Positions 23,483-36,296 of a DNA stretch of 64,000 nucleotides are shown in pieces. Source of the stretch: Atriophallophorus winterbourni (taxonomy: Eukaryota > Platyhelminthes > Trematoda > Plagiorchiida > Microphallidae); the NCBI GenBank assembly GCA_013407085.1, contig JACCGJ010000215.1, positions 18,470-82,469 of the forward strand. Reading direction: 5' to 3'. Numbering within the stretch: position 1 is the first letter of the stretch; each line of letters opens with the position of its first letter. Position numbers and translations under genes: made by a program. The notes beneath the pieces are model-generated. The model made no database searches, was not told where the DNA came from, and saw only the letters and a program-made list of their open reading frames with translations.

Positions 23483-25684
23483 CCAATGGACCTCGTCACT
23501 TTCCGTCAACTCCACACAATACCACACAAACCAATCGCAGCCGTATCGATTTTTGTGCTCGATTTGCACTTTTGGTTGGCCCCGCTAACATGAAACAATC
23601 TGATGTTCGCGTCGCCTGCATGAAAGTCGTCAGTGGTAAGGTCAAATCTGTCACCTGTCGCAACTGTTCCCACACATGTCACGCAAAATGTGACAAATCA
23701 TTGACCACGGAGGCGTTATGGATCCTGAATGATGAAAACATACCTGGTGTGTGCAAAGATTGTCGAACTAACCCACCGCAGGTTTAGCTGCTCGGACAAG
23801 TGTCCAGCAAAGTAACTTGGATGATCGAATGCTGAGCTTAGAGTTCCTCATACAAACGTTGAAGGCATCGTTAGCGGCTCTGGTCACCGCTCAGAATTCT
23901 CAGTTTGCCCGTATAGGTTTGGATAAATCTGAAACCCCTGACGGTAATAGCAGTCAGATAAACGCTGAATCTTCGCAGATCATACAACACGAAGGTTCAG
24001 CTTTTGCAGATGTGCCGGAGAGTCTTGAAAAGCGTTCTTTTCATCAAAAGCCACCTTTACAAGTGCGACTGTTAAAGGCCTATCTGTCCAAAACATCCCT
24101 GGTCCGCAATAAGTTACGAAGCCGAAGCCACCTGCTCATCTTAAGGTTCAGCGAAAACCCTCAGGTTCAAAAACAAAAGTCACGGGGCAAAATAATCCCA
24201 ATGTGGACATGATAGGTATTCGATCTATGGCAGTTGAAACGTCCAGAAAACAGTGAAAGCGCCAGGCACATATTGTACATTCGTTCCATTGACTAAGCGT
24301 GATTTGCATAAACGTAAAGGAAACAAGTGCCACCTTACTAGGAGACAGGCTAAAGCACGATAAAGAAGAATGGAAAAGGTTGTGCAGCAAAATGTACTTG
24401 CAGACAGTTGAACCACCATCATTGATACTTCCTCAAATCTCCACCAGCCAAGACTGCTTAAAATCACGGTTAACTCTGAAAGGGATCTAGAAAACATCTT
24501 ACTATCCGCTTGTCTCCTGCGTAGGGAGCGTTCAGAGAGCACTGCAAGGATCTTCGCTGATGTGCCCTGGTGGGAAAGAGCCCGGAATTCCCAGCAACAA
24601 GACAAAACGAAGCAGAGAGATGATCGAAGTTTAATATTTTTGGGAGTCCCAGAAGCTGATGAAGCAACTGATAAAGCAGTGCAGCGCAAACACGATCAGC
24701 TACAATGAAGATTCCTCAGCGATATACTCGGCTTGCATGCTGTAGATGTGACGGACAATTTTCGCATCCTCAAGTCTACGAATTATAAGGGCATCGGTCC
24801 TAAACCCCTTAAAATAACTTTCTTGCTTATAGATTTGTTGAACACGGTCAAAACTCGTTGGGAAAATGGCCGACTCTGGAGGAGTCGGCCTAACAGATAT
24901 TCTGCACTCCGCTAGCCTCATTCCGCACACCCCATCCTTGTTGAGAAAAACAACCCAAAAATGCATCTACACCAACGCACCATGTCTAGGAAATAAAATG
25001 CGCCAATTTCAAAACCTTACTTCAAACTAACACTGCCTTTAAAAAAGCAACACGTCTCCTAAATGTACTCAAACCTGTATTTGGGAAATTTTCGCCCAAG
25101 ATATTCCCAAGGATCATGATTATTTACATGAGACCAGTAATGGAATACGGTGTGCAGTCATGATCTCCGTGGCTAAGAAGGATGTTGAACTTATGCAGCG
25201 AATCTATCACCGCTCAATAAAACTAGTATTTAGCATCCGAAACAAGCCTTATAAAGAGAAGATATCTGAACTGAATCTGTTCGAATTTCCCTATCGACCA
25301 ATCAGAAAAGACCTTATGTTGCTTTCAAAACATTCCATACCCCGAACCACCCCTTACAGGATTTATTCACGCGAGGGGATACGATAAATTATCGAACCCA
25401 TGACTGTACTGGTTGTACCGAATTCCCAATTGAACTGTAGAAGTTATTTTTATGCTGTCCATGTCTCTTTTGCTTGGAACAGTTTACCTTCAACCGTTGC
25501 TCACTACACTAGCTTGAATGAATTTAAAACGATATTAGACTAATTTTTATTGAATTATTCGTTTCCAGAACACTTATATAGTGCGTATTCTAATTCCTTA
25601 TCTTGTTTATGTACTTACATTTCAATTGTTACCCTCATATGGTTGTTGTTAAGCTTGTTGCGTTTTAGACCATTAAAAACCCTG
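23483..25684 (+). mobile_element. CR1-like LINE, internally deleted, present only in the first duplicate
   Basis: Compared with the second copy, about 2.2 kb is inserted after gatagtggtccgcc. It contains ORF1 remnants: a PHD-like Cys/His finger at 23,572-23,787 (CRNCSHTCHAKCDK, later CKDC) and a downstream ORF1 segment (LLSACLLRRERSESTARIFA; LIFLGVPEADEATDKA) in broken frames. At about 24,960 comes the start of ORF2 (CIYTNAPCLGNKM). The sequence then jumps to the very end of the RT (MRPVMEYGVQS at about 25,120; KKDVELMQRIYHRSIKLVF; NLFEFPYRPIRKDLML). Endonuclease and most RT are missing. The 3' end carries a ctgaattaccttgaa-type tail. It cannot move on its own. Confidence 0.8.
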
Positions 25685-26339
25685 AATTACCTTGAATATA
25701 TCCAAGTAACATGCATGGATGGAATATCCGGAACCACTATAATGAGCCAATTGTTCTAAGTTGTCAATAAATTAGTTGAACGCGAACAAATTTTTTCGAA
25801 ATTCTAGCTTGGATATATGCACGATTTCGATTTCACCCAAAGTTGAAACCACAATTTTTGTTTACGCTCAAATATTCTGAGAAGTTATATAATGATGAGA
25901 TGTGTGGTCGGTCAAGAATGCAAATCGGATGAGATAGTTCGGTTCAGTGAATCATTTAAATATGATCGATATTGCTGTCCACATAGGCCAGGTAGAGTTA
26001 CGAAAATCTGATGAGAGTTAGAAATAACATTGGTGTTTTATTTGACTAACGATAACCGAATAAACACGTTAGGAACTACAATTCTGTGATAAAATTTCGT
26101 GATGCGCACCAAATCTCCGGAGAACATTTCCTGTCTACAAAGCATGCAGTGAGACGGAATCGAAATGAAAATGTTAAAATAATAAATACCCGAGTCACTT
26201 TGGAAGTGTTTGGGTTATGCCCACCAAAAAGGTCGCTAGATTTTTCATAAATTTTGTGTGGTAGCAATAATACGAGGAAATCATCGCGTAGATTTTTCGT
26301 GTAATGCTTCTCACATTTATTAGTGGTATTCCAAATCTT

Positions 26340-26600
26340 GAATGTGTTGACATTGCGAGTGATGGAAATGTATGCAAATGAGTATAATTTACAAGTCGTG
26401 ACTTTAATCCAGCTGCATGTGTGTATGCACATGTGATTCATTAGGTTGGTCGCGCCAGCCTTATCCAATATTGACATAGATGCTGAAACCTTGTTGAAGG
26501 AATGTTGTTTGAAGGAATGCTGATCCTGAACGTACTGTCCTCACCTGACGAGTGCGAATATCACGAAACCAGTTGTGGCCTGCGCGTGTGTGAGTGAGGA
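26340..26600 (+). repeat. Decayed hammerhead repeat pair (type A)
   Basis: The tail tgatggaaatgtatgcaaatgag at about 26,360 is followed by the linker (tgattcattaggttggtcgcg, ccttatccaatattgacat) and then a decayed core: CTGACGA at 26545-26551 and GAAACCAGTTG downstream. This is the tail of one unit and the core of the next. The core has lost the cleavage triplet and the invariant bases. A second copy lies at about 45,690-45,935. Confidence 0.5.
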
Positions 26601-27602
26601 AAATGAATAGATTTTCAAGTTTCTCCTTATCCCTCTCAGTGAACCTATCTGAGAGAAGAAACCTTTGAGTTCAAGGAATTGATGCATCGTATGTCATATT
26701 TTCGAGTGTCGTTTTACAAATATCGACCTATCATTCAGCAACCTAAAATGTATCTGCTTTCTTCCTAAGCAAATCGATGATGAGCTGATGAGCTCAAATA
26801 AGAGCGAAACTCAAGTACAGTGCTTCCATTATGGACCGTCGTTATCAACTTTGTGAATAGTTCGATAGGCTTGGCACGGATAAGTGGTCACAAATATAAA
26901 CAACATATTCTCCAAACCTCGCTTAAATCGATAAATGTTTGTTCTACTTTACAAAATGCAAGTCCACCACATCATAGTGCCCCTGAATTCATTTCTCCAA
27001 TGAAATATTTTGCAGTTCACTGTTTTGTGAATGAATAATAACAATAATTACATTATTCGTCTTTCCATTATCAAGTAAACACAGGTTTGGGGATACTTCT
27101 CTCCACTGATTTGCCGGAATATAAAATAAGCACACACAACGTTTGAAAATTGAACAATACAAAAGCACTTGCCTTACAAAAAACGGAATAACAAAACGTC
27201 ACATTTACAAGAATAGGCGCAAATCGTTTTCTGGGACATAACATGTTAAAATTGGTTGTCTTGTTGATACTCGCATGAAAATGGATTAATCCAGCAAATG
27301 AGTAGATGGGAATGGAACCCAGTGGTGTTCTACACTATCGAACATTCTCTCACTTCTGTTCAGCTTGTGATGATCGCACTTCGTGTCTTCTTTTGCAGCC
27401 GCATGTTACTCAACATATAACTGGGTAGCTGGACTTGTTGACTGATTCGATCAACCAGCAAAACAGGTTCGTTGGTCCAGATTAACTCCTGTAATTGAAA
27501 AGACAAGTAAATTTGCATAAACTTCGAGATGGTCTGATGAAATCAACGATAGCAATGTTTTTTTGAAAATAAAAAAATACTCCGAGCAGGTTTGGAACCT
27601 AA
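26600..27602. other. Non-coding right end of the first duplicate
   Basis: I see no gene. About 26,780-26,880 holds a dispersed repeat (agctcaaataagagcgaaac, cttccattatggaccgtcg) that recurs at 52,720-52,810 and, inverted, near 11,890-11,960. It is absent from the matching place in the second copy. The sequence ends in the assembly gap. Confidence 0.5.
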
Positions 27603-28602
27603 NNNNNNNNNNNNNNNNNNNNNNNNNNNNNNNNNNNNNNNNNNNNNNNNNNNNNNNNNNNNNNNNNNNNNNNNNNNNNNNNNNNNNNNNNNNNNNNNNN
27701 NNNNNNNNNNNNNNNNNNNNNNNNNNNNNNNNNNNNNNNNNNNNNNNNNNNNNNNNNNNNNNNNNNNNNNNNNNNNNNNNNNNNNNNNNNNNNNNNNNNN
27801 NNNNNNNNNNNNNNNNNNNNNNNNNNNNNNNNNNNNNNNNNNNNNNNNNNNNNNNNNNNNNNNNNNNNNNNNNNNNNNNNNNNNNNNNNNNNNNNNNNNN
27901 NNNNNNNNNNNNNNNNNNNNNNNNNNNNNNNNNNNNNNNNNNNNNNNNNNNNNNNNNNNNNNNNNNNNNNNNNNNNNNNNNNNNNNNNNNNNNNNNNNNN
28001 NNNNNNNNNNNNNNNNNNNNNNNNNNNNNNNNNNNNNNNNNNNNNNNNNNNNNNNNNNNNNNNNNNNNNNNNNNNNNNNNNNNNNNNNNNNNNNNNNNNN
28101 NNNNNNNNNNNNNNNNNNNNNNNNNNNNNNNNNNNNNNNNNNNNNNNNNNNNNNNNNNNNNNNNNNNNNNNNNNNNNNNNNNNNNNNNNNNNNNNNNNNN
28201 NNNNNNNNNNNNNNNNNNNNNNNNNNNNNNNNNNNNNNNNNNNNNNNNNNNNNNNNNNNNNNNNNNNNNNNNNNNNNNNNNNNNNNNNNNNNNNNNNNNN
28301 NNNNNNNNNNNNNNNNNNNNNNNNNNNNNNNNNNNNNNNNNNNNNNNNNNNNNNNNNNNNNNNNNNNNNNNNNNNNNNNNNNNNNNNNNNNNNNNNNNNN
28401 NNNNNNNNNNNNNNNNNNNNNNNNNNNNNNNNNNNNNNNNNNNNNNNNNNNNNNNNNNNNNNNNNNNNNNNNNNNNNNNNNNNNNNNNNNNNNNNNNNNN
28501 NNNNNNNNNNNNNNNNNNNNNNNNNNNNNNNNNNNNNNNNNNNNNNNNNNNNNNNNNNNNNNNNNNNNNNNNNNNNNNNNNNNNNNNNNNNNNNNNNNNN
28601 NN
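27603..28602. other. Assembly gap, 1,000 N
   Basis: There are exactly 1,000 unknown bases, a conventional placeholder length, so the real distance is unknown. It falls on the junction between the two duplicated segments. Open frames running through the N are artefacts. Confidence 1.
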
Positions 28603-31600
28603 CAGACCATGTTCCTTGGCAGGGCTTTTTCACCATGGATAAGGCTTACGTCCGACTTACAACCCAATTACCGATTACACGAAGTTCGAAAATATTATCA
28701 TGCGCCTATATTTCCTTTTTTGGACATTCGGCAATTCGGATATAAATTAACGTATAATGACATTTGTTTGACACTATATTGTATTGCTTACACCACCTTT
28801 TTTATACCAGTCTCGGGATTTCGGACCATTTGATCAAGGGTGTTGGGCATAAAAAATCTGTTCAAACATCATGCGGAAGGCAACCAATGTAATTTTTGGG
28901 ACACTCGTACATAGGGTTCGAACACAGAAAAATAGTGATAAGTGCGAAAATCAATGAATAATTTCTAGTTGTGCTTCGAGATGATTATTTAACAGGATTC
29001 TGCTGTTGTTCTCATGATGTTTGCCTATCTCGGATAGATTTTGTTCTAGGCTTTGACATCACTTTAAAATGAATCATCAGCAAACTTAATTTCGAAGTGA
29101 CTTGTAGTCCGAATTCTTGTGTTTTAAACTCTTTTTCCCTGTCCTATTAAACCTTTGTACTCTTAATTTAAGCCAATTGCCAAGTAATCAGAATATTATC
29201 CACAACTTGAGTTAAAGTTGAATAATTATCATTAATTTGTTGAATTTCGGACAATAAATCGAATAGATTATTTTTCATCTCGTCACAAATGACGAATCAC
29301 GCAGATGTTTACTTCCATCGTGAGGAGAGCTTTTAGTTTTCGGTTCGCCTAAGTTCCTATTACTAGAATAATTATCATTAATCACATAAAGTCCTATAAT
29401 CGGAGAAAAGGAATAATTTCTGAATAGTATATGAAATTTTACATTTTCCAAGCAATACTCAGCACATCATTTTCTAATATTGATGAACTTACATTATCTT
29501 ATTCTTGAATTTTAATAGATGTCAGAAGAATCTTCAGTTACCGAACAAGAGCAAACTGAGGAAACCACTACTGAATGGGACGCTGAAACAGATAATCGTA
29601 CCACGATTATGGACGACGTAAGTTAGATGACTATTTAAAGCAAATTGATGTTCTTTCAAAATCCTACCCAGTTTCATTTATTCTCAAGAAAATATATCAC
29701 GGACATCCACGGATGTTTAATCTTGCAGCACTTCAATGAGACGCCATTGACCTCACCACCTATAATACGTTTTGTGCGAAATACGTAAAGATATCACCTT
29801 TGTTATCTTTTTCTAGCACTTGTCTCGTTCTAGGTAACTAGATAGCAGTAGTTTCGTTCATATAGACTGTGGATATGCACAACATTTATCGTCCAATTCT
29901 TCCGATTTCATGCATATATATTTAACGATTAACTGATTGTGTACCACAACGGCTCCAAACTCATACCGCATATATGATAGTTGCCGTTTCATCCATGAAA
30001 GTCCACAGATGGTTATAAACGACTATGAAGATAAAATTGTCCTGGTTTACAAAATTATGTTTTCTGTGCGTGCTTTACTAACGTTAGCACACATTACTTA
30101 TCAACCTCCGTTACTGTTAGGGCGAAGTCCTATAGCATAAATTCAGGTGAATTGCATCATCAGATGGGGCCAAAATCCATCCATAACCTAGGCAGCAAAC
30201 TGTTATTTATCATAAAGAAATTGTATTTAAATTTTCAGAATCTATAATAATCTTCTGGCATGAACATACAGCAATTCCATTTAGGATACCTAGTATGCAA
30301 AGGCGTTATTATAGATCGTGAGCCATGCTCTCAAAGCTTCAGTTTACGTAGCATACCGAACAGCAGTATTTTTAGTGAGCCTTCAGAGAAAATATTGTGA
30401 AAAGCTTATGAGAAATTTTTTATGACTACCACATTTCATGAAGTTATGGTAAAATGGCCACATATTTGCCTGCGATCAACAATTAAATGTTAAACAAATC
30501 TGTTTATTGAGTAATGCAAGCATTAATAAGATGTGACACGACATTATATTTTTCATCACATTAGCACGTTTACTCAACTCAAGCGTTTCAAAATTAATGC
30601 ATTACAAATCATTGAATAGCTACTTCATTTTCAACCTGACAGCCTCTCACAGAAGCGCCTGATGTATCATCAAATTCCACCGATCAGACGGAAACGCAAT
30701 CACTGACAGATGAATTGTCAGTAAACGACAACAATGTAAGTCGTAATGAGTAATAATGGCATTGAAAGTTTCACCATTCAAACCGAAGTTGCGTTGAAGC
30801 GAGGAAATTCAAAATAGAATTACGATGCTGCTTTGAGCCATCTATCACTTGATCTCGGAAGATAAACTCGCCCTGTGTGAATCTGCCGTTGAAAACACAC
30901 TGTTAATATTATGCTAAGTATTTATAGTAATATTCCCTTATGGATAAATAGTTCATTTAATTACACAATGACTATCTGTATTCAATGTGTTGTCGCGGTT
31001 GCACAGATAATTGTGATGATTGCTTGTTAGATTGTGTGCGAGATAATGTCAATTTGAATTCTGTTCTAGCTTCATTGTTTCATTATTTGCTTTCACTGTT
31101 AATTCACTTGAAACATTTTGTCGCTAGCCTCATTCGGTCGAATTTGACTATGTATGTACATCACAAGCGCATGAACGTTTCATGCCCCACAGCTTTTCGA
31201 ACGACTGACGAGTCCGACTTGAGAGAAGCGATCACTCCCGAAACGCTCAAAGCCATAGACCGTACTAGTCAAACGATATCTGTTCATCTACGATCAGCAT
31301 CCGATAGCAGTATTCGCTCTTCCCGAGCTTGCAGATGGCGATTTATAAAGTAACACCAGAGTGAGCGTTTGGGAGCAATTTCTTCACACATTCAAGAGAT
31401 TGAACAGTTTTTTTACCGGGAATATTTAATTTTCCCTTCAGTAAATCGGGTCCCTCGTGGCGTTTGAGCATTGTGCAAAATTGCGTATTAAATCAAATAT
31501 TTTAATTCGGGCAAAATATTTGATCAATTTTTGATAGCCTTCATTTCGTAACGTGCCTAGTTGCAAAATGTTCGACACCGTTTCAAAAATACATTCGGGC

Positions 31601-31779
31601 TTTGCTTCAGGTTATTAGAACAGGGGACATGCACCGGTCCTACTAGCTCAGTTAGTATTTTGCGTGGCTAGCAGATAGAAGTTTTTTCGTTGTTAGCCTC
31701 ATTCGATCGAGGTTGACCATATATGTACATCGCGAACTGAAAAATTGCCGAGATATTTAGTTGCATACGCATCAACAGC

Positions 31780-31970
31780 ATGCAAAATTACCCGTTACTT
31801 GACCAGTATATGAACTAAAACATGAAAAGCGACATGAGAAGAGAGTGGCCTGGAATACTCGTAAGAATCTTGGTACAGAATCAAATTGGAAGCGATTAAG
31901 TGAGGTGCGAAATCATATCACGTCCCTTGTAAGAAAGGATCGTATACAGTACCAATGGCATTTGCGCATG
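31780..31970 (+). mobile_element. CR1-like LINE ORF2 fragment (second copy)
   Basis: This is the counterpart of 10,240-10,430. The endonuclease-RT linker frame (NWKRLSEVRNHIT) is still readable, with several substitutions. Confidence 0.42.
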
Positions 31971-34900
31971 TGAATGTAAATAAAAAAAGATGCAATTAAA
32001 TTAGAAAATAAACGACCGTTTGTCAAACCGGGCATCTTCTTTGGACAAACCCTCAATAGATTGTATCATTCTTCCCAAGATACTGCTGATGCTGTAGCAA
32101 ATGTTTGCCTAATTGTTTTGATTCTAAGCGTTATATCGGGTTTTGCTAGTATCTCCACATTTTTTTATGCCGGGGTCTAGTGTTGTATGCAAATCGGAAA
32201 TCAAAATGGAAAAACAAACCACAGAGAGAACATCTTAAAATCACTTATCGTCGAGCAATCCAGAAAGATCTGAAAATGATGGGTCTGGCACTGGATGATG
32301 TGTGGGTCGGTGAAGTGCCGCAATGAATCAAGAAAGTTTTTTGAATGATCAAGTTCCGCCAGCTTCAAAGGACACAAGAGAATTATGAAAGAATTGTCAC
32401 ATACATGGATTACATGATCCTTCTGTGCTGAATCTTATGCTAATCATATTCAGATTATCGTGTTGGTGCTATCTGCCTACACACTCCTGATATCAAAATA
32501 GAGCATTGGAGTAGTTACAACAAGATACAAGCGCAACGTTATTAAACATGAGAAAGAATATTAATTTAGTCAAATAATGATAACAAATACCAAATAAAAA
32601 GGCTTGTTCAGCAAAATTCGAATCGAATGTTTTCCTTGGTATCATGGTATGCACGTTGAAACCTGATGTACGAAATGCTTGCTTCAAATTAATCATGATT
32701 AATTTTGTGTATTACAAAGGCAATACAACATTTTAGTTTTGAAAAATCAAATTTTTTAAGACTTTAGACATCATCGACCGACTGAAACAATAATCCAACA
32801 ATACGTATGTTGCATTTTACAGACTACTGAGGATAACGTTGCAACTGCTGCGGTTGTTGAAGTGAACGATGACGCAACTCCCATTTGTGAAATTCCGACT
32901 GAATCAGCACAAGCAACTCAAGTGAGTTGGTCGTTGTATAATAAGTTAAATTATAATAAAATTCCCTTCCATTAAATTCCTTTAGATTATTTAAAAAAAT
33001 GTATACTATACAACGAATAAAAATGATGTCGTGAGCAGGATGGCGCCAATAAGCGCCAATTTAATCGGCAAGCACAAACGGCAGCAAACCACATTAGTTG
33101 GCTATTTTCAAGTACCATCCACACCTGCTTTGAGTTTTTACGTAGATTCAGTTTAAACAAAAGGGGTCACGATGGACGTGTTCGAAACAAGTTCCATTAT
33201 TCGAACATTCTGTAGAGCACAACACGAGAGATCGCAAATTGGATACAAGTATTTAGTTATGTGACTACTCATAAGTATGAATCCCACCGATATAAACAGA
33301 GATTTGATCACGGCAGTCCACACCGGAGTTACCGGACTCGAGTTTAACTCTTATTTGAACTCATCAGCAGTAAATATGCTCTTTTTCGGGTAAGACTCAA
33401 ATCCCCGACCATCAGAATGGCAGTCATTTTCTTTACGATCTGGTCTACTATCTACCGTGTAATTGATTGCAATTGACATTCATGAAACTTTGTCCTGGCT
33501 GACACATTTCGTCACAAGTCTACTATGCGCATTAAAAGAGTAGCAAGAACAGATCAATTAAGTGCAATCTGCTTACCCACAGCGGATATTACTTCAGATG
33601 TGCACCGGTTTCCACATCAATCTGATTTGTCGGGCAATTTTTTGCCGACTATTTCCTATCATGCCGTCGCCCCGTTTATATTTTCAACTAGCCTCGCCAA
33701 ATTCTATGTCATTAAGTTGGTAAAGACGTATTTCAGCAGTTTTTGTTTCTTAACAGGATTCCATTCCAACCGTTGGGAGCAATAATTACGGAACCTGAGT
33801 TCAAATATTGCTATGGTTATTGTCGACGGCATATAGAACGTTTCATACACTTGCGGTGTGCCAGAGAATGTATTTTCTAGGTCATATAATATTTAAAACA
33901 AGCTGACTCCTTAAAATCACGAGTCAACCCAGTTCATTCTGAGAGTAATAGGCTATTCCGAGATCTCGATGTAGACAAGCTATAGTTTTTTTAAAACAAC
34001 AAAAGGTCTTTAAATTTCATAAGACAAATCTTAAACAATCGCTAATGAAAAGCTATTAGATGGTTTAGACAAAACCTGCATCGGACTGTTATTGGAGAAC
34101 TATTATTCCCGATTTCTAGTGTTGACACTTTGAGTGGATGTCACATAGTGGAAGTATTAAACAATCGAGTGAGAACATATATGGAACGGCTGTAGCGTCA
34201 TCCATGTAAAATAACCATCGGTAAACGACCTCACAATTCGCCCTCACTTGTTTCTATGTAAAAACATTGATTTTCATGGCGTCCACTGTCAACGCGTATG
34301 AGAAAACTAATTACTTGAACTGTAGCGTAAATGCATATGGAAAATGATTGTAATGTACTTGGATAAAGGAAATGTATCATTCAAATGCAATGACGCTTGT
34401 CTCTTTCATAAATTTTATTAGCGTTATATTGCTAGATCAATTCGAGACTGCTCGCAATATCAATGTGTAAACGGCTTATCAGATGCCAAATATTTTTAAC
34501 AAATAAACGACCTGGTAATTTAAACCTTGTATGAAATCCCTTCAAGGTTTTATATTTCTAGATTGTCGACTTATTTCATTCATCAGCACCATTAACTGTT
34601 TAGTATTGTTCTGATAAGCTGTAAGTGTGAATTGTGACCTACTTGTGCCCGTCTAGAAAATTATTTATTATCATTATTATTTATTATTTTAACACAACGT
34701 TACTGAGAAGGAACGCGATTACCATAGGAAACGGATTGCTTGATTGATTGCATACACCACAATCTTTGTTTCAAACGTAGTGAAGTTTAGTTAAAATCTG
34801 TAAAATTAATGATTTTATATCCCATAACATCAGGATGAGGAAACGACATATTCACCCGGACAGGAAGACGCAAACGCAATCAAAAGCTTGTTGGGTAAAC

Positions 34901-36084
34901 TTATCGACAAGCTTGACATACCACCCGTGGTTTTGAACAAATATCGGTATATCACTGCGATGAAAAGTAACGATGGAAGTCTCTATGTTCCACACAATAA
35001 CAAGCAAAGTACAAGAAATCATCTGGCAATATTACTCGGGTAAGTTCGATCGATCTACGAATGTTGTGTGTGACACAATATCGCAATTGATTATTGAAAC
35101 TTTTTTTTCTCAAAAAGGCATAATATCTTAAATAATATGTTTTCTGGGTTATAGAAAAATAAGTGCGCAGCACTTAGCAAGCTACCAAATCAAAATTACG
35201 GGTTATATCGTTAGGTAAATTATGAAAAGCAACTGCAAAATGATAGGACGCTTGCAAATAGCTGCTTTCAAAGCAACCCGAATTTTGAGATCACCGACAA
35301 TATAACCTTATGGAAGAATGCATTTATATTTTGCGTTTATTTATTAAAAACATTGATTTGGCAATAAATCAAATTCTCGGAATTTTCCATGCAATATGAA
35401 TTTTTGTCAGACTATCAAATCTCTACATAGAAATGGTGAATGCGATCGTAGTTTTGACTATTATTGTTTAACGGCGAGGCTTCATCCTCAGAACATAAAA
35501 CACAGAATTATTTTATTATATAAAAAAATAATAAGCTGAATAAAAACCTCAGAATGGCCTAGGGTATGGAGAGAGCAAACATAATCTTCCGAGATTTAAT
35601 ATAGACATTCACGTATTTATGTATTCATGTATTTATCGAGCTTTGAAAAATATCCACATCTACATTTTATTTTGAATACACAGGTTCGCCGAAGAAATCG
35701 TCAGTAGTCAAAGTAAGTCATAGCAAACATTTTTAATCAACATTATCACTAATAAACTTGAAATATGTTTATTGGTTAGGCGTAAAATCTGACGCTAAAA
35801 ATTGATGGGTTAAGTGCAGTTAAAAATATACGTTTTTAGGGAACACTAAACTAGTTAACTATGTTGCACTTGTCTGCACGTTTAACTAAAATTGAGAGAT
35901 TTTGTGTTAGAGAATACGATCAGCATAAACATTCAGAGAATGTAGTAAAATCGTAAAAAATCGATTAGTGTATTCTCATCACACATGAATTGGCATAAAT
36001 TCAACGGCATTCATTCTTAGATTTGTGGCAACTTAGCAAGAGTTTAATTCATATTAGTAAAACAAATTTATTAGAATATTAAAG

Positions 36085-36296
36085 AATATTTGCGAAAGAA
36101 TAAACCGCAGTCTATTCCAAGTTGTCTTGAACTCGGAAAACTATATGATTTAGCTTATTATTATGCCCATAATCCTGCATTTGGTTTCTCAGATGTGCCG
36201 TTCAGAGATGTGTTGGTATCACTTGGATGGAAATCCATCGTTGAGAATTTGTTAACGCGCATCAGATTAAGTTCTAGCTTCGTTGAAATGAAATGA
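36085..36296 (+). CDS. Possible alternative terminal exon (second copy)
   Basis: It is identical in sequence to 14,606-14,817, with the same caveats: a weak aaag acceptor, phase consistent with the 29-nt exon at 35,684-35,712, and a TGA stop. Confidence 0.3.

Larger units (their letters stand above)
7041..27602 (+). repeat. First copy of a roughly 20-kb direct duplication
   Basis: From about 7,041 to the gap at 27,603 this sequence recurs in the same orientation at 28,603-46,790. The offset is about 21,560-21,575 at the left end, 21,479 through the centre, and smaller to the right because this copy carries extra insertions (a CR1 element at about 23,483-25,684 and about 170 bp near 26,780-26,940). 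The left part, up to about 13.36 kb, differs by many substitutions and small indels. From about 13,375 to 21,230 I found no difference in the stretches I compared. Beyond 22.4 kb divergence returns. Confidence 0.9.

Noticed and set aside
26076..26477. 133-residue minus-strand frame
   Set aside because: It runs through a hammerhead-family repeat, and the second copy splits it.
27543..28833. Four long open frames through 27.5-28.8 kb
   Set aside because: They consist almost wholly of unknown bases in the assembly gap.
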